Notes: a model not told the origin generated them from the letters alone. A DNA stretch of 64,000 bases from Hylemonella sp. (GCA_030695415.1 JAUYQZ010000039.1:62001-126000), one strand, 5' to 3'; positions 18,761-27,668 are shown, counted from the first letter of the stretch. Made by a program: numbers and translations.

Positions 18761-19351
18761 TCAGGGTGTGTCGGTGGCCTTCACTGGGATAGACGGAGGC
18801 TTCCAACAAAAGTCCGGGCGACCCTGCGGTGAGCCATGGCGGCAGCGCTGGCGCCAGTCCCAGGGGGGAATGGGAGCCGCACCATGCCATAGACCAAGAT
18901 GAGCCTGCTCGGCACTTTTCTGGGCCTCTGCATAAAGCGACGCCTCTTCGCTCGGCTGCTCTTTCGCGTACTGGGTGTAATGCCAGGCCCAACCCAGGGC
19001 CACCATTTTCAGATTGATGTCTTCGCCATTGACGATCAACGCGCCCACCCAGCGGCCGTAACGGTCCTTCTTTTGCAGGCGGACTTGGACGTCTTGGTCA
19101 GCGAGCAATCGCTCCAACGCATGGCGGCTGGCATTGCCGTAGGACATTTTCAGCTCTGGCGCATCGATACTCGCCAATCGAATCGTGGTACGGCCGCCGC
19201 CGGCCTTCACGACCACCACCACGGTGTCGCCATCCACCACGCGCTCAACGCTGTGAACGATCGTCGCGGGCGCATCGGGGGTCGCGCCACTGACGGCTGT
19301 GCTGATGCACAAAGCCGCCGCAACAGCACCAGCAAACAACCAATTTTTCAT
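18761..19351 (-). CDS. Secreted thermonuclease-family protein (SNase fold)
   Basis: 196 residues with a Sec signal peptide (about residues 1-23, ending VSGA) and a staphylococcal-nuclease OB fold: RVVDGDTVVV, RLASIDAPELK, YGNASRHALERLL, DRYGRWVGAL and ALGWAWHY. Probably acts on nucleic acids in the periplasm or outside. After PWDWRQR, the usual domain end, the last roughly 30 residues look unrelated and run toward the peroxidase remnant, suggesting the original 3' end was altered. Confidence 0.85.
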   Translation of the reverse strand: MKNWLFAGAVAAALCISTAVSGATPDAPATIVHSVERVVDGDTVVVVVKAGGGRTTIRLASIDAPELKMSYGNASRHALERLLADQDVQVRLQKKDRYGRWVGALIVNGEDINLKMVALGWAWHYTQYAKEQPSEEASLYAEAQKSAEQAHLGLWHGAAPIPPWDWRQRCRHGSPQGRPDFCWKPPSIPVKATDTP

Positions 19352-19517
19352 GCGCGGCCTTCAACCAGGGCAGAAGGACCGATGCGCTGGAAATCATGAT
19401 TCGGGTGGCCCTCACGCCCAGGGACGGAGGCAAGGGCAGAAAGTCAGGGGCAGACGCCCCGCAACGGGAGGGGTGCGTCCGAAGAAGCCTCGCGGCGGAC
19501 TATCGAGGGTCGGCGCG

Positions 19518-20741
19518 TCAGCCGGCCAGCGCCTCGTCCAGCAGCTCCACCCAGTGCCTCACCGGCGTCGCGGTGCCGCTCTGCAGGTGAGTGATGCAGC
19601 CGATGTTGGCGGAAGCGATCTGCTCAGGCTGCATCTCGCCCAGGTTACCGAGCTTGCGGTCGCGCAGCTCGTAAGCAATCTTCGGGTTCAACACCGAGTA
19701 GGTGCCGGCTGAACCACAGCACAGATGCGGCTCGACGCGACAGGTGTTGATCTTGAAGCCGAGCGCACCCATGTGCTCTTCCACGCCGCCGCGCAGCTGC
19801 TGCCCGTGCTGCAAGGTGCAGGGGGGGTGAAAGGCAATCTGGCCGGCCTTGGCGCTCACCTTGGTCCGCAGCTTGTCGACCAGATCCGGCAGCAGTTCGC
19901 TGAGGTCTTGGGTCAGCTCGCTGATGCGCTGGGCCTTGGCGGCGTACTGCGGATCGTCCTGCAGGATGTGCCCGTATTCCTTGACGGTCACGCCGCAGCC
20001 GGAAGCGTTCATGACGATGGCTTCCACGCCGGCTTCCACGTGCGGCCACCAGGCGTCGATATTGGCGCGCATCTCCACCTTGCCGCCATCCTGATCGTTC
20101 AGGTGGAACTTCACGGCGCCGCAGCAGCCGGCTTTGGCGGCCACCACGGTCTGCAGACCCGCGGCATCCAGCACCCGGGCGGTGGCGCTGTTGATATTGG
20201 GCATCATGGCGGGCTGCACGCAGCCAGTCAGCATGAGCACCTTGCGCGCATGCACGCGCGTGGGCCAGGTGCCGGCGTCTTGCTTGGCGGGCACCTTGGC
20301 TTTCAGGCTCGCCGGCATCAGGCCGCGCACCAGCTGGCCCATCTTCATGGCCGGGCCGAACAGCGGCGAGGGCAGACCTTCTTTCAAGGCCCAGCGCACG
20401 ACGCGTTCGCTGGCGGGGCGCTCGACCTTGGCGTCCACGATCTTGCGGCCGATGTCGACCAGGTGGCCGTAGTCCACCCCCGAAGGGCAGGTGCTTTCGC
20501 AGTTGCGGCAGGTCAGGCAACGGTCCAGGTGCACCTGCGTCTTGCGCGTGGGCGCCGTGCCCTCGAGCACCTGCTTGATCAGGTAGATGCGGCCGCGCGG
20601 GCCGTCGAGTTCGTCACCCAGCAACTGGTAGGTGGGACAGGTGGCAGTGCAGAAGCCGCAGTGCACGCACTTGCGCAGGATGGCTTCGGCGGCCTGGCCG
20701 TCGGCAGTGTGCTTGAACTCGGGGGCGAGGTTGGTTTGCAT
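19518..20741 (-). CDS. glcF: Glycolate oxidase iron-sulfur subunit
   Basis: 407-residue electron-transfer subunit of membrane-associated glycolate oxidase GlcDEF. Two [4Fe-4S] motifs are clear: CVHCGFCTATCP at residues 25-36 and CLTCRNCESTCP around 75-86. Two CCG-type segments follow (GCCGAVKFHL and CCGSAGTYS). It lies 6 bases downstream of glcE in the same direction. The catalytic flavoprotein GlcD is not in the window. Stop is followed by about 165 bases in which I see no feature. Confidence 0.93.
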   Translation of the reverse strand: MQTNLAPEFKHTADGQAAEAILRKCVHCGFCTATCPTYQLLGDELDGPRGRIYLIKQVLEGTAPTRKTQVHLDRCLTCRNCESTCPSGVDYGHLVDIGRKIVDAKVERPASERVVRWALKEGLPSPLFGPAMKMGQLVRGLMPASLKAKVPAKQDAGTWPTRVHARKVLMLTGCVQPAMMPNINSATARVLDAAGLQTVVAAKAGCCGAVKFHLNDQDGGKVEMRANIDAWWPHVEAGVEAIVMNASGCGVTVKEYGHILQDDPQYAAKAQRISELTQDLSELLPDLVDKLRTKVSAKAGQIAFHPPCTLQHGQQLRGGVEEHMGALGFKINTCRVEPHLCCGSAGTYSVLNPKIAYELRDRKLGNLGEMQPEQIASANIGCITHLQSGTATPVRHWVELLDEALAG

Positions 20742-20747
20742 GACGAC

Positions 20748-21899
20748 TCAGAAATCGGGGTAGAGACGGCCGCGGTTGAAGATGCCGGCCGGGTCGAACT
20801 GCTTCTTGAGTTCGCGGGTGATGCGGTCCAGCGGCGCGGCCAGCGGGGTGAAGACGCCGGCGCTCTTGTCCGCGGCGCGAAACAGGGTGGCGTGGCCGCT
20901 GGTGTTGTCCAGCACGGCGCTCATGCCCGCGCGTTGTGGCAAGGGCAGCTTGAGCCAGCGCTGCGCGCCGCCCCATTCGATCAGGGTGGGGCCCAGGCCC
21001 AGCGGCGGCGCGGTGTCGGGCACGCTCAGGCGCATCAATGATTCGCCCTCGGCCAGCTGGAAGAAGGGTGCGGTCTGCTCGCGCAGCGCGTTCCACAAGA
21101 GCGTGGCCTGGCCCTCATCCATCACCGTGCCGCCCATGCTCTTTTGCGCGGCCACCACGGCGGCCTGGGCACCGCGCAGGCGCACCATGAGCGCGCCTTC
21201 ATGCCAGCAGGAGGCGTTGACCGGCAGGGGCAGCGCACCCCACTGATTCAGTTGCCCCAGCGCGCGGGCTTCGTCCAGCTCGAACACCAGGGTGCTCTCG
21301 GCCACGGCACGCGGCAGCACCTTGAGCGAGACTTCAGTGATGAGGCCAAGGGTGCCCATGGCGCCGGCCATCAGGCGCGAGACGTCGTAGCCGGCCACGT
21401 TCTTCATGACCTGGCCACCGAAGGTCAGCAATTCCGCCTTGCCGTTGAGCAACTCCAGGCCCAGCACGTAATCGCGCACGGCGCCCACACTGGCGCGCGC
21501 CGGGCCATTCAGACCCGATGCGACCATGCCGCCTATGGTCGCTACGCTCCCGGCGGCGGTGCCGCTGTCTTGTTGGCCCCCTGCCCGGACCCCTCCCCCC
21601 AAGGGCGGAGAGGGGGGCTCCCTGCGCGAGCCGAAGTGCGGAGGCTCGAACGGAAGGTATTGGCCCTTCCCGGCGAGGACCGCCTCGACCTCGGCCAGCG
21701 GGGTGCCGGCGCGCACGGTGATGACCAGTTCACTGGGCTCGTAGCTGACGATGCCCTGCAGCGGCCGGGTGTCGAGCACCTCACCCTGCAGCGACTGGCC
21801 ATAGAAATCCTTGCTGCCGCCGCCGCGGATGCGCAGCGGGGTGGCGGTCGCCGCGGCCTGACGCACGCGTTCTGTGATGTGTTGGAGGGCTGTATCCAT
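20748..21899 (-). CDS. glcE: Glycolate oxidase FAD-binding subunit
   Basis: 383-residue FAD-binding (PCMH-type) subunit of glycolate oxidase. RIRGGGSKDFYG is the first FAD loop; GGMVASGLNGPARASVGAVRDYVLG and GGQVMKNVAGYDVSRLMAGAMG are conserved. Between FEPPHFG and the second FAD segment lie about 25 extra Pro/Gly-rich residues (PPSPPLGGGVRAGG) encoded by a repeat-like insert. The frame stays open, so the protein may be functional with a loop, or impaired because the insert adjoins the FAD site. Confidence 0.9.
   Translation of the reverse strand: MDTALQHITERVRQAAATATPLRIRGGGSKDFYGQSLQGEVLDTRPLQGIVSYEPSELVITVRAGTPLAEVEAVLAGKGQYLPFEPPHFGSRREPPSPPLGGGVRAGGQQDSGTAAGSVATIGGMVASGLNGPARASVGAVRDYVLGLELLNGKAELLTFGGQVMKNVAGYDVSRLMAGAMGTLGLITEVSLKVLPRAVAESTLVFELDEARALGQLNQWGALPLPVNASCWHEGALMVRLRGAQAAVVAAQKSMGGTVMDEGQATLLWNALREQTAPFFQLAEGESLMRLSVPDTAPPLGLGPTLIEWGGAQRWLKLPLPQRAGMSAVLDNTSGHATLFRAADKSAGVFTPLAAPLDRITRELKKQFDPAGIFNRGRLYPDF
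21575..21650. repeat. Palindromic repeat inserted in frame within glcE
   Basis: A C-rich arm (CCCCTCCCCCC) is followed by a G-rich arm (GAGAGGGGGG) and CTCCCTGCGCGAGCC, the same style as the intergenic element near 8140. It interrupts a conserved region of GlcE without breaking the frame and encodes the Pro/Gly-rich insertion. Confidence 0.6.
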
Positions 21900-21991
21900 G
21901 ACGTCATGTTAACGGCTGGGGCCGCGCTCGCCCGCGAAAAAAGCGAAACGACCGGCGGCTCACAAGGCTTAGCCCGCAATGGGGTGGGGTC

Positions 21992-22747
21992 TTAGTCGTC
22001 CCACTCCAGAATGCGCCAAGGCTCACCGGGCCTCCCCGCCACGGCCACCCGGGCCTCCTCCAGCCCCGTGCGCTCCAGCTGGACCACCAGGCGGGAGCCT
22101 TCCAGTTCGGGCCGGGTGGAGCGTTCGATGGTCCAGCGGCCCGCATCGACGGGGCCGAAGGAGATCTCGAACTCCGGCCGCCAGACCTGGGCGCAGGGCT
22201 GCACGCGCATCAGGTAGGGGCCGGCAAGAAACAGCCGCGCAGGGGCCAGGCCGTCGGCGCGCGCGGGCTCGGCCAGGGCCACGGAGCGGCCGCTTGAGCC
22301 CTCCAGCCGCTCCCAGACTTCGCGGTAGGCACCGTGCACGCCGATCTCGATCACCCGCTCGGGGGTTTCAAAGGACATGTGGCCCGCGTCCGGGCTGGTA
22401 CCGGGCGGCTGGTAGTCGACCAGCCGGTGCCAGGTGCAGATCTCGCCGCCCACGCCCGTTTCCACCTGGGTGACCCCGGCGAAGCCCTGTTGCAGTCGCA
22501 GCCGGGCTGGGGGCTGTTCTTTGGAAAGCTCGCCCTGGGCGGCCTCAGCCCCCAGGCGGGCGGCGCAGGGTACCCGCAGGTCCGCGTGCCAGCGGCCCAG
22601 TTGCAGCCAGCGCACCCAGCTGCTGTCGTCCACGCTGTCGGTGGTCTGCAGCAGCGTGCGCTGCCAGACGCCGCGGTAACGTCCGGGGACCCGGGGGGTC
22701 ATCGGCTCGGGCAAGGCGGCCCAGGGGTCCGGCGCGCGCTCAGTCAT
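21992..22747 (-). CDS. Protein of unknown function
   Basis: 251 residues, no signal peptide or membrane helix. Rich in beta-type alternation, with GRYRGVWQRTLLQT, WLQLGRWHADLRVP and TWHRLVDYQPPG near the N-terminal half, suggesting a beta-barrel of lipocalin type; I do not recognise a characterised family. The ATG at 22747 overlaps the stop of the MBL gene by 8 bases (ATGACTGA), so it is coupled to that operon and probably shares its function. Last gene of the leftward unit 26208-21992. Confidence 0.75.
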   Translation of the reverse strand: MTERAPDPWAALPEPMTPRVPGRYRGVWQRTLLQTTDSVDDSSWVRWLQLGRWHADLRVPCAARLGAEAAQGELSKEQPPARLRLQQGFAGVTQVETGVGGEICTWHRLVDYQPPGTSPDAGHMSFETPERVIEIGVHGAYREVWERLEGSSGRSVALAEPARADGLAPARLFLAGPYLMRVQPCAQVWRPEFEISFGPVDAGRWTIERSTRPELEGSRLVVQLERTGLEEARVAVAGRPGEPWRILEWDD

Positions 22748-23540
22748 AGGCCTCAGGGAAAGGCCGCAGACGGCGGTAGAAGTCCATGTCGTGGTTCGGC
22801 CAGATCCAGGCGCCAGTGCGCGCCGCAAGCTGCTTGAGCTTGCGGATGCTGGCCTGGGCCTCGTCCACGCTGCCCTGCCAGACGTTGCCCGGCGCCACTT
22901 CGTCGTCCAGGTTCTCCTGCAGGTCGGCCGCATCACCAGCCAGCAGCACGGGACGGCCACGGGGCAGCTCGATCCACATCGACATGTGACCGGCCGTGTG
23001 TCCGGGCGTGGCAATGGCCTGAACGCCGGGCACCACCGAGTACTCGCCCGTCTGCAGGCGAAACTGCAGGGGCGTGCCGGCATCGTCCACCAGGTCATCG
23101 GGGAAGACGGCCGGGTCGTGGCGGGCAGCGTCCACCTCGGCCTGCTGGACGTGGATCTCGGCGCCGCAACCGCAGCGGCGCAGCTCCTTGAGGCCGCCGG
23201 CGTGGTCGAAATGCAGGTGGCCGATGAAGATCACGTCCACGTCGGCGGGCGTCAGCCCCAGGCGCGCCAGGTGAAACGGAATGCGCTGCTCCTCGCTCAT
23301 CTCGGGGGCACCAAACGCGAATTCGGCCGGGTTGTAGTGGCGCTCGCGCGCCAGCGGGTCGTGGATCTTCTGGTGGTCGCAGCCCACGTCGTAGAGGATG
23401 CGTCCGTTGGCCGTCTCGATCAGGTAGGCGAGGATGGGCGCCTCGATCATCTGGCCCTTCCCCCGCTGCCAGGTGGACAGCGATTTGTCATACCGGTGTG
23501 TCGCGGTGAGCAGGGGCCAGAGTTTTTTCACCTGGGTCAT
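22740..23540 (-). CDS. MBL-fold hydrolase, N-acyl-homoserine-lactonase-like
   Basis: 266-residue metallo-beta-lactamase fold. FIGHLHFDHAGG is the HxHxDH dinuclear zinc motif, TPGHTAGHMSMW and LLAGDAADLQ provide the remaining ligands, and the N-terminal ILYDVGCDH resembles AiiA/AhlD-type quorum-quenching lactonases. Lactonase activity on acyl-homoserine lactones is the family inference; another lactone or ester is equally possible. Its start overlaps the preceding stop as ATGA. Confidence 0.8.
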   Translation of the reverse strand: MTQVKKLWPLLTATHRYDKSLSTWQRGKGQMIEAPILAYLIETANGRILYDVGCDHQKIHDPLARERHYNPAEFAFGAPEMSEEQRIPFHLARLGLTPADVDVIFIGHLHFDHAGGLKELRRCGCGAEIHVQQAEVDAARHDPAVFPDDLVDDAGTPLQFRLQTGEYSVVPGVQAIATPGHTAGHMSMWIELPRGRPVLLAGDAADLQENLDDEVAPGNVWQGSVDEAQASIRKLKQLAARTGAWIWPNHDMDFYRRLRPFPEAYD

Positions 23541-24211
23541 GCCAGCGCTCCGATGGGCCAGCGGCCGTGCGGCAGTCGCTGCAGCAGCGAGGCATGGTCG
23601 CAAACCTCACCGAAGATGCCGCCTTCGACCCCGATCATGGCCAAGGCCGGCGCCTGCAGTTCAGGCTGCGAGGCGGCGCAGGCATCGCTCACGGTGATGC
23701 ATTGGTAGCCCAGGTCGATCGCGGCGCGCACCGTGCTGTGCACGCAGACCTCGGTGGTCACACCGCAGACCAGGAGCGTGTCGACGGCGGCCACGCGCAG
23801 GATCTGGTCGAGGTCGGTCTGGTGGAAGGCGCTGTAGCCCGGTTTGTCGATGAGCAACTCGCCGTCCTGCGGCACCAGTTCGTCGATCAGGTCGTGGCCA
23901 TGCTCGCCGCGCACCAGCAGGCGGCCCAGCGGGCCGGGCGTGCCGATCTCGGCGCCGGCAGCACGGCTGCGGGCCCACTTGGTGCCGGGGCAGTCGGATA
24001 GATCGGGGCGATGGCCTTCGCGGGTATAGATCACTTTCATTGCGCAGCCCCGTGCGGCATCGAGCAGGGCCAGTGCGGGCGCGACCACACCGCGCAGGCG
24101 TTCCACATCCAGCCCGGCCTGCGCGGCATAGCCACGCGGATCGAGAAAGTCGCGCTGCAGGTCGATCAGCAGCAGGGCGCAGCGCAAGGGATCGATCGGC
24201 CGCGGTGTCAT
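23537..24211 (-). CDS. Isochorismatase-family cysteine hydrolase
   Basis: 224-residue cytoplasmic hydrolase. The catalytic triad regions are visible: LLIDLQRDF (Asp), the Lys region in LLIDKPGYSAF, and VCGVTTEVCVHST with the nucleophilic Cys. Relatives act on amides (nicotinamide, ureidoacrylate, carbamoylsarcosine), so an amidase role is more likely than isochorismate hydrolysis. ATGA overlaps join it to the EamA gene before it and the MBL gene after it, implying one pathway. Starts after GGAGAG. Confidence 0.85.
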   Translation of the reverse strand: MTPRPIDPLRCALLLIDLQRDFLDPRGYAAQAGLDVERLRGVVAPALALLDAARGCAMKVIYTREGHRPDLSDCPGTKWARSRAAGAEIGTPGPLGRLLVRGEHGHDLIDELVPQDGELLIDKPGYSAFHQTDLDQILRVAAVDTLLVCGVTTEVCVHSTVRAAIDLGYQCITVSDACAASQPELQAPALAMIGVEGGIFGEVCDHASLLQRLPHGRWPIGALA

Positions 24212-25143
24212 GGTCGTGACTCTCCGGTCGCAATCCGCTGGCCAGCGGGCGCGAGCTCTGCGTTGTCCGTGGCTTCCAGCAGGGCGGCCGCACCGATCAA
24301 CAATGCGCCCAGCACCATGCGCGGCAACAGCGTCTCGCCGCCGAAGAGGACCGCCGAGGCCACGGCCACCACCAGCTCGGTGAGGAGAATCACGGCGGCG
24401 CGTCCGGTCTCCAGGTGCGTGACGCCATACTGCCAGGTCAGCATGGCCAGGCCCAGCCAGACGAAACCATAGAACAGCACGGCCAGGGTCTGCCCGACAC
24501 CGGGTGTGCCCCAGGACGGCGCCTGCGGCTGCAAAATCACGATCACGGCAGCCACGAGCGCACCCCCCATGAAGACCGCCACGGTCTTGCTCGCCATGGG
24601 TACGCCCGGGGTGGCGCGGGCGATGAGGTTGTTGCCGGCAAAGGCCAGGCCCGATGACAGGGCCAGCCAGTCGGAAGCACTGAGCGCCGTCTGGAAGGCC
24701 TCGGTGCCGCCGATCACGAACCACAGGCCGCAAAGCGCCAGCGCCACGGCCAGCACACGACGCGGGCCGATGCGTTCACCCAGGAAAATGCGTCCGCCCA
24801 GGACCGACCACACGGGCGAGAGGTAGAAGAGCAGCATGACACGCACCACCTCGCCCTGCATGATCGCCGTCACGAAGGCCACGTTGGCCCAGCCACCGAC
24901 CAGCGCCAGCAGCAGCACCATGCCGGCGCGAGCCCGCCAGGCCTGGTACTGGCGCCCCAGCACGTAGAGGCCGCACAGCGCGGCGGGGCCGTAACTCAGC
25001 AGCGAGAGCGTGGGCCCGCTCAGGCCCAACGCGGCGAATTCCTTGACGGGCCACCAGCTCAGGCCCCAGAGCGTGGCGGAAAGGAAGAGCAGGGCCACGG
25101 CGCGGCGGGCGACGTCGGGTGCGGGGGGCATCACGGTGCTCAT
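24208..25143 (-). CDS. EamA/DMT-family transporter
   Basis: 311-residue ten-helix permease. LWGLSWWPVKEFAALG and VVRVMLLFYLSPVWSVLGG match the equivalent positions of the protein at 17227-18114, so the two are paralogues of one subfamily. Start set at ATG 25143, after which the first hydrophobic helix begins near residue 16. Its stop overlaps the isochorismatase-like start, suggesting that the transporter moves a substrate or product of the downstream hydrolases. Confidence 0.85.
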   Translation of the reverse strand: MSTVMPPAPDVARRAVALLFLSATLWGLSWWPVKEFAALGLSGPTLSLLSYGPAALCGLYVLGRQYQAWRARAGMVLLLALVGGWANVAFVTAIMQGEVVRVMLLFYLSPVWSVLGGRIFLGERIGPRRVLAVALALCGLWFVIGGTEAFQTALSASDWLALSSGLAFAGNNLIARATPGVPMASKTVAVFMGGALVAAVIVILQPQAPSWGTPGVGQTLAVLFYGFVWLGLAMLTWQYGVTHLETGRAAVILLTELVVAVASAVLFGGETLLPRMVLGALLIGAAALLEATDNAELAPAGQRIATGESRP

Positions 25144-25185
25144 GTCGGCATCACCCTGTCGTCCGGTCCGCAAGACAGCGGCACC

Positions 25186-26208
25186 TCACACCGCCGTCAG
25201 GAAAGACACACCTACCGCGCCCAGAAACCGGTCAGCACGGCGCGGCGTGCCGGGCGCACCCACCACGCCGTAATCAGCGGCCAGGATGCGGCGAACGCGA
25301 TTGCTGTGAAAGCTGCGCAGCAGTTCGCCCACAGTGATGACCTGGGCATCGTCGTGCGCATACAGAGAGCGGTGGTAGGCCGGCAGCCGGTACCAGGGCT
25401 CGGTGGGGCGTTCGTGGTGAGCATTGTGGTAGCCGAAGTTGAGCCACAGCAGGTTGAGCCACCTGTTGTCCAACCCCACGATGTCGCTGTAGGTGTTGGC
25501 CTGCTCGTAGGCACGGTCTCTCACCTTGTCATTGGGGATGGGCGCGTCGTCCAGGATGGGGTAGGCGTCGTAGGTGTGCTGGAAACAGTCCGCAAAGCGC
25601 AGCACAGTGAGGAAGACCAGGTAGGCCAGTGCGTACAGCAGCAGCGCCTTGAGCGACCACCATCCCAGCAGGGCGAAGCCGCTGGCGCGCACGGCCAGGA
25701 TGCTTGCCATGCGCCCACGCTCGCGCCCCGCGCCGCCGGCCTGGAAGGGCTGCAGCACGACGAAGCTGTGCATCAGCAGTTCCACCGCCGGGATGTAGGC
25801 CCACTCCAACGCCAACACCGTGTTGCGCAGCCAGGCTGGCGCGCGCTGCAGGAAGCCGCGCACGTCGAAGGTGATCACGTCAGCGCGCTCGACATGGTGG
25901 CGCATGTGCTTGCGCCGCAGGTCGCCGAAACGCGCGTAGCAGCTGCCATTGACCCAGCCCATCAGCGCGCCCCAGCGCGTGTTGGCTTGCGGCGTGGCAA
26001 AGATCGCGTGGTGCGCGAACTCGTGGATGAAATAGGCCGACCAGGTCAAGGAGAGCACCAGCAGCAGAACGCCGCCGATGTTCAACCACCAGGCCGTCTG
26101 GCCCAACAGGATCACGCCGGCCGGGTACCCCAGCAGCACCACGGCCATCGCCATCACGTTGGGCAGCACGCCATCGACATGACGGAACAGAGGCGGCTTC
26201 CTGGCCAT
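25186..26208 (-). CDS. Membrane fatty-acid desaturase-type protein
   Basis: 340-residue integral di-iron protein. Three His boxes are present: HEFAHH near residue 65, HMRHH about 35 residues later and HNAHH in the C-terminal half, with four or more hydrophobic helices between. The family includes acyl desaturases, hydroxylases and ketolases, so desaturation is likely but not certain. ATG 26208 is chosen; TTG 26223 is possible, and neither has a good ribosome site. First gene of the leftward set ending at 21992. Confidence 0.8.
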   Translation of the reverse strand: MARKPPLFRHVDGVLPNVMAMAVVLLGYPAGVILLGQTAWWLNIGGVLLLVLSLTWSAYFIHEFAHHAIFATPQANTRWGALMGWVNGSCYARFGDLRRKHMRHHVERADVITFDVRGFLQRAPAWLRNTVLALEWAYIPAVELLMHSFVVLQPFQAGGAGRERGRMASILAVRASGFALLGWWSLKALLLYALAYLVFLTVLRFADCFQHTYDAYPILDDAPIPNDKVRDRAYEQANTYSDIVGLDNRWLNLLWLNFGYHNAHHERPTEPWYRLPAYHRSLYAHDDAQVITVGELLRSFHSNRVRRILAADYGVVGAPGTPRRADRFLGAVGVSFLTAV

Positions 26209-26246
26209 ATTGAGTGACAGCAAAAGAGGCTCAAACGCTCACGAAG

Positions 26247-26273
26247 CACCCGGCCAAGGTGTTTGGCCGGGTG
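26247..26273. terminator. Hairpin after the guanidine-locus binding-protein gene
   Basis: CACCCGGCCAA (26247-26257) pairs perfectly with TTGGCCGGGTG (26263-26273) around a five-base loop, between the stop of the substrate-binding gene and the desaturase start. The U-run on the leftward transcript is weak, so it may terminate partially. Confidence 0.65.
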
Positions 26274-26285
26274 AGAAGTGGCGAG

Positions 26286-27323
26286 TTATTTTTTGGTCAG
26301 CGCCGAGACAAAGGATGCGTCAAACGTGGCCTCGGTGGCCGGGATCTTGGTGATCTGTCCCTTGTCCTTGAGCAGCTTGGCGATCACATCGCCACTGCCA
26401 TAGTAGGAGGTGGTGGCGCTGGACTTGACGAAGGCCTTGGGCATTTCAGCCAGGGGAATGTTGTACACGCCGGTCAGTTGTTCCTTGACCTCCTTGGCGG
26501 GCACGCCCATGAACTTGCCGATGATCTTGGCCGCCTCGTCCGGCTTGGCCTTCATGTAGGCCATGCCGTCCAGATAGGCCTTGATGATGCCGCTGATCTC
26601 GTTGGGCTTGGTCTTGATGACTTTCTCGTCGAAAACCAGCACGTCGGCGATCAGGCCGGGCGCATCCTTGGAGGAGTACACCACCTTGAACTTCTTGCCG
26701 TCACCCTGGCTCAGGATCTGCGACAGGCTGGGCTCGTAGGTCACGCCCACGGGCATCTGGCCGGAGGCCATGGCCGCCGGCACGGCTTCGGGCGTCATGC
26801 TCACGGGGCTGATGTCTTTCTCGGTCAGACCGGCCGTCTTCAGCGCGTAAGACAGCAGGAAGTCGGACGGCGACAGGGGGTTGTAACCGACCTTCTTGCC
26901 CTTCAGGTCGGCGATCTTCGCCACCGACTTGTCCGCCACGATGGCGTCCCCGCCATTGGAGTAGTCGATGGGCATCACGACCTTCTGCATCTGACCGTTC
27001 GCGACCTGGCCGATGACCTGGTCGTAGGTAAGCATGGCGCCATCAAGCGCACCGCTGGCCACGGCCGGCGGGATGAGCGCGGGATCGCTGAAAACCTGCA
27101 GGCTGACCTTGAGGTTGTATTTCTTGTACAGATCGAGCGCGTCAGCCACATAGAAGGGCCCATAACCGATCCAGACCACGGTGCCGATCTTCATCGACAC
27201 CGGACCCGCCGCGAAGGCAAGTCCCGCGCTCAGCGCGAGCGTGGCGCCCAGCAGGGGTTTGAGGATGCGACCCAGCAGCCTGGTCGTGCCAGCGCCGGTC
27301 GTGTTGCGTGGAAGAGAGCCCAT
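26286..27323 (-). CDS. ABC transporter substrate-binding protein (guanidine locus)
   Basis: 345-residue periplasmic protein of the NMT1/SsuA-like fold found with urea-carboxylase-related importers. The signal sequence ends LSAGLAFAAG; the mature part starts KIGTVVWIGYGPFYVA and includes KIADLKGKKVGYNPLSPSDF. ATG 27323 follows TAGGAGA. It is the only gene after a guanidine-I riboswitch and sigma-54 promoter, apart from its permease and ATPase at 33-34 kb, so it should deliver guanidine or a guanidinylated compound to that importer. No urea-specific (UrtA-type) features are seen. Confidence 0.87.
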   Translation of the reverse strand: MGSLPRNTTGAGTTRLLGRILKPLLGATLALSAGLAFAAGPVSMKIGTVVWIGYGPFYVADALDLYKKYNLKVSLQVFSDPALIPPAVASGALDGAMLTYDQVIGQVANGQMQKVVMPIDYSNGGDAIVADKSVAKIADLKGKKVGYNPLSPSDFLLSYALKTAGLTEKDISPVSMTPEAVPAAMASGQMPVGVTYEPSLSQILSQGDGKKFKVVYSSKDAPGLIADVLVFDEKVIKTKPNEISGIIKAYLDGMAYMKAKPDEAAKIIGKFMGVPAKEVKEQLTGVYNIPLAEMPKAFVKSSATTSYYGSGDVIAKLLKDKGQITKIPATEATFDASFVSALTKK

Positions 27324-27372
27324 CGAATATCTCCTAAAGTGGATGAAAACGCAGGAAGAGTCGACACCGACA

Positions 27373-27476
27373 TCTCTCTCCCGGGCTTTTGTCCCTCCGT
27401 GGAACCTCTTGCGAGGCCGGAGCACTCTCGGACCAGACATCAACCGCCCGCGACGGCTCGACCGGAACCCTAGTGC
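27373..27476 (-). ncRNA. Guanidine-I (ykkC) riboswitch, copy 1
   Basis: On the leftward RNA the leader holds, in order, CUAGGGUUCCG, GGUCCGAGAG, and ACGGAGGGACAAAAGCCCGG followed by GAG, the hallmark conserved segments of the ykkC subtype 1 aptamer, with two variable stems between. It ends about 50 bases before the binding-protein start. Guanidine binding is expected to raise expression. Copy 2 at 34550-34648 shares the same blocks with different stem sequences. Confidence 0.93.
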
Positions 27477-27542
27477 CCCTGAGTCAAATGCTTGCGACCT
27501 GTCTTCCGACCGGCCCAAACGCTCAACCTGCACCAGTTGGTT

Positions 27543-27558
27543 AGCAACATGCGTGCCA
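27543..27558 (-). promoter_or_regulatory. Sigma-54 promoter upstream of riboswitch copy 1
   Basis: Read leftward, TGGCACGCATGTTGCT is a full match to the sigma-54 consensus, with GG and GC separated by exactly ten bases. Expected start of transcription is about 12 bases past the GC, roughly 55 bases before the riboswitch. Half-sites like TGGTGCA occur nearby, but a convincing NtrC palindrome was not found. Confidence 0.85.
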
Positions 27559-27668
27559 CGCCCTGGGCCCGTCTGCTTGGGGTACGGCAGGGGTCTTGCA
27601 CCACCAACGCTCATTCTTGTTCCGTCTTATGGGCGGGCCGCCCACCTTGGTGCGTGAAGCCGTGCGTG

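Noticed and set aside
27324..27614. Long N-terminal extension of the guanidine-locus binding protein
   Set aside because: The extension is translated riboswitch RNA; the ATG at 27323 has its own ribosome site and begins a normal signal peptide.
27630..27668. Terminator after the carboxylase
   Set aside because: TGGGCGG-C-CCGCCCA is palindromic, but has no loop and no U-run, so it cannot be supported as a terminator.
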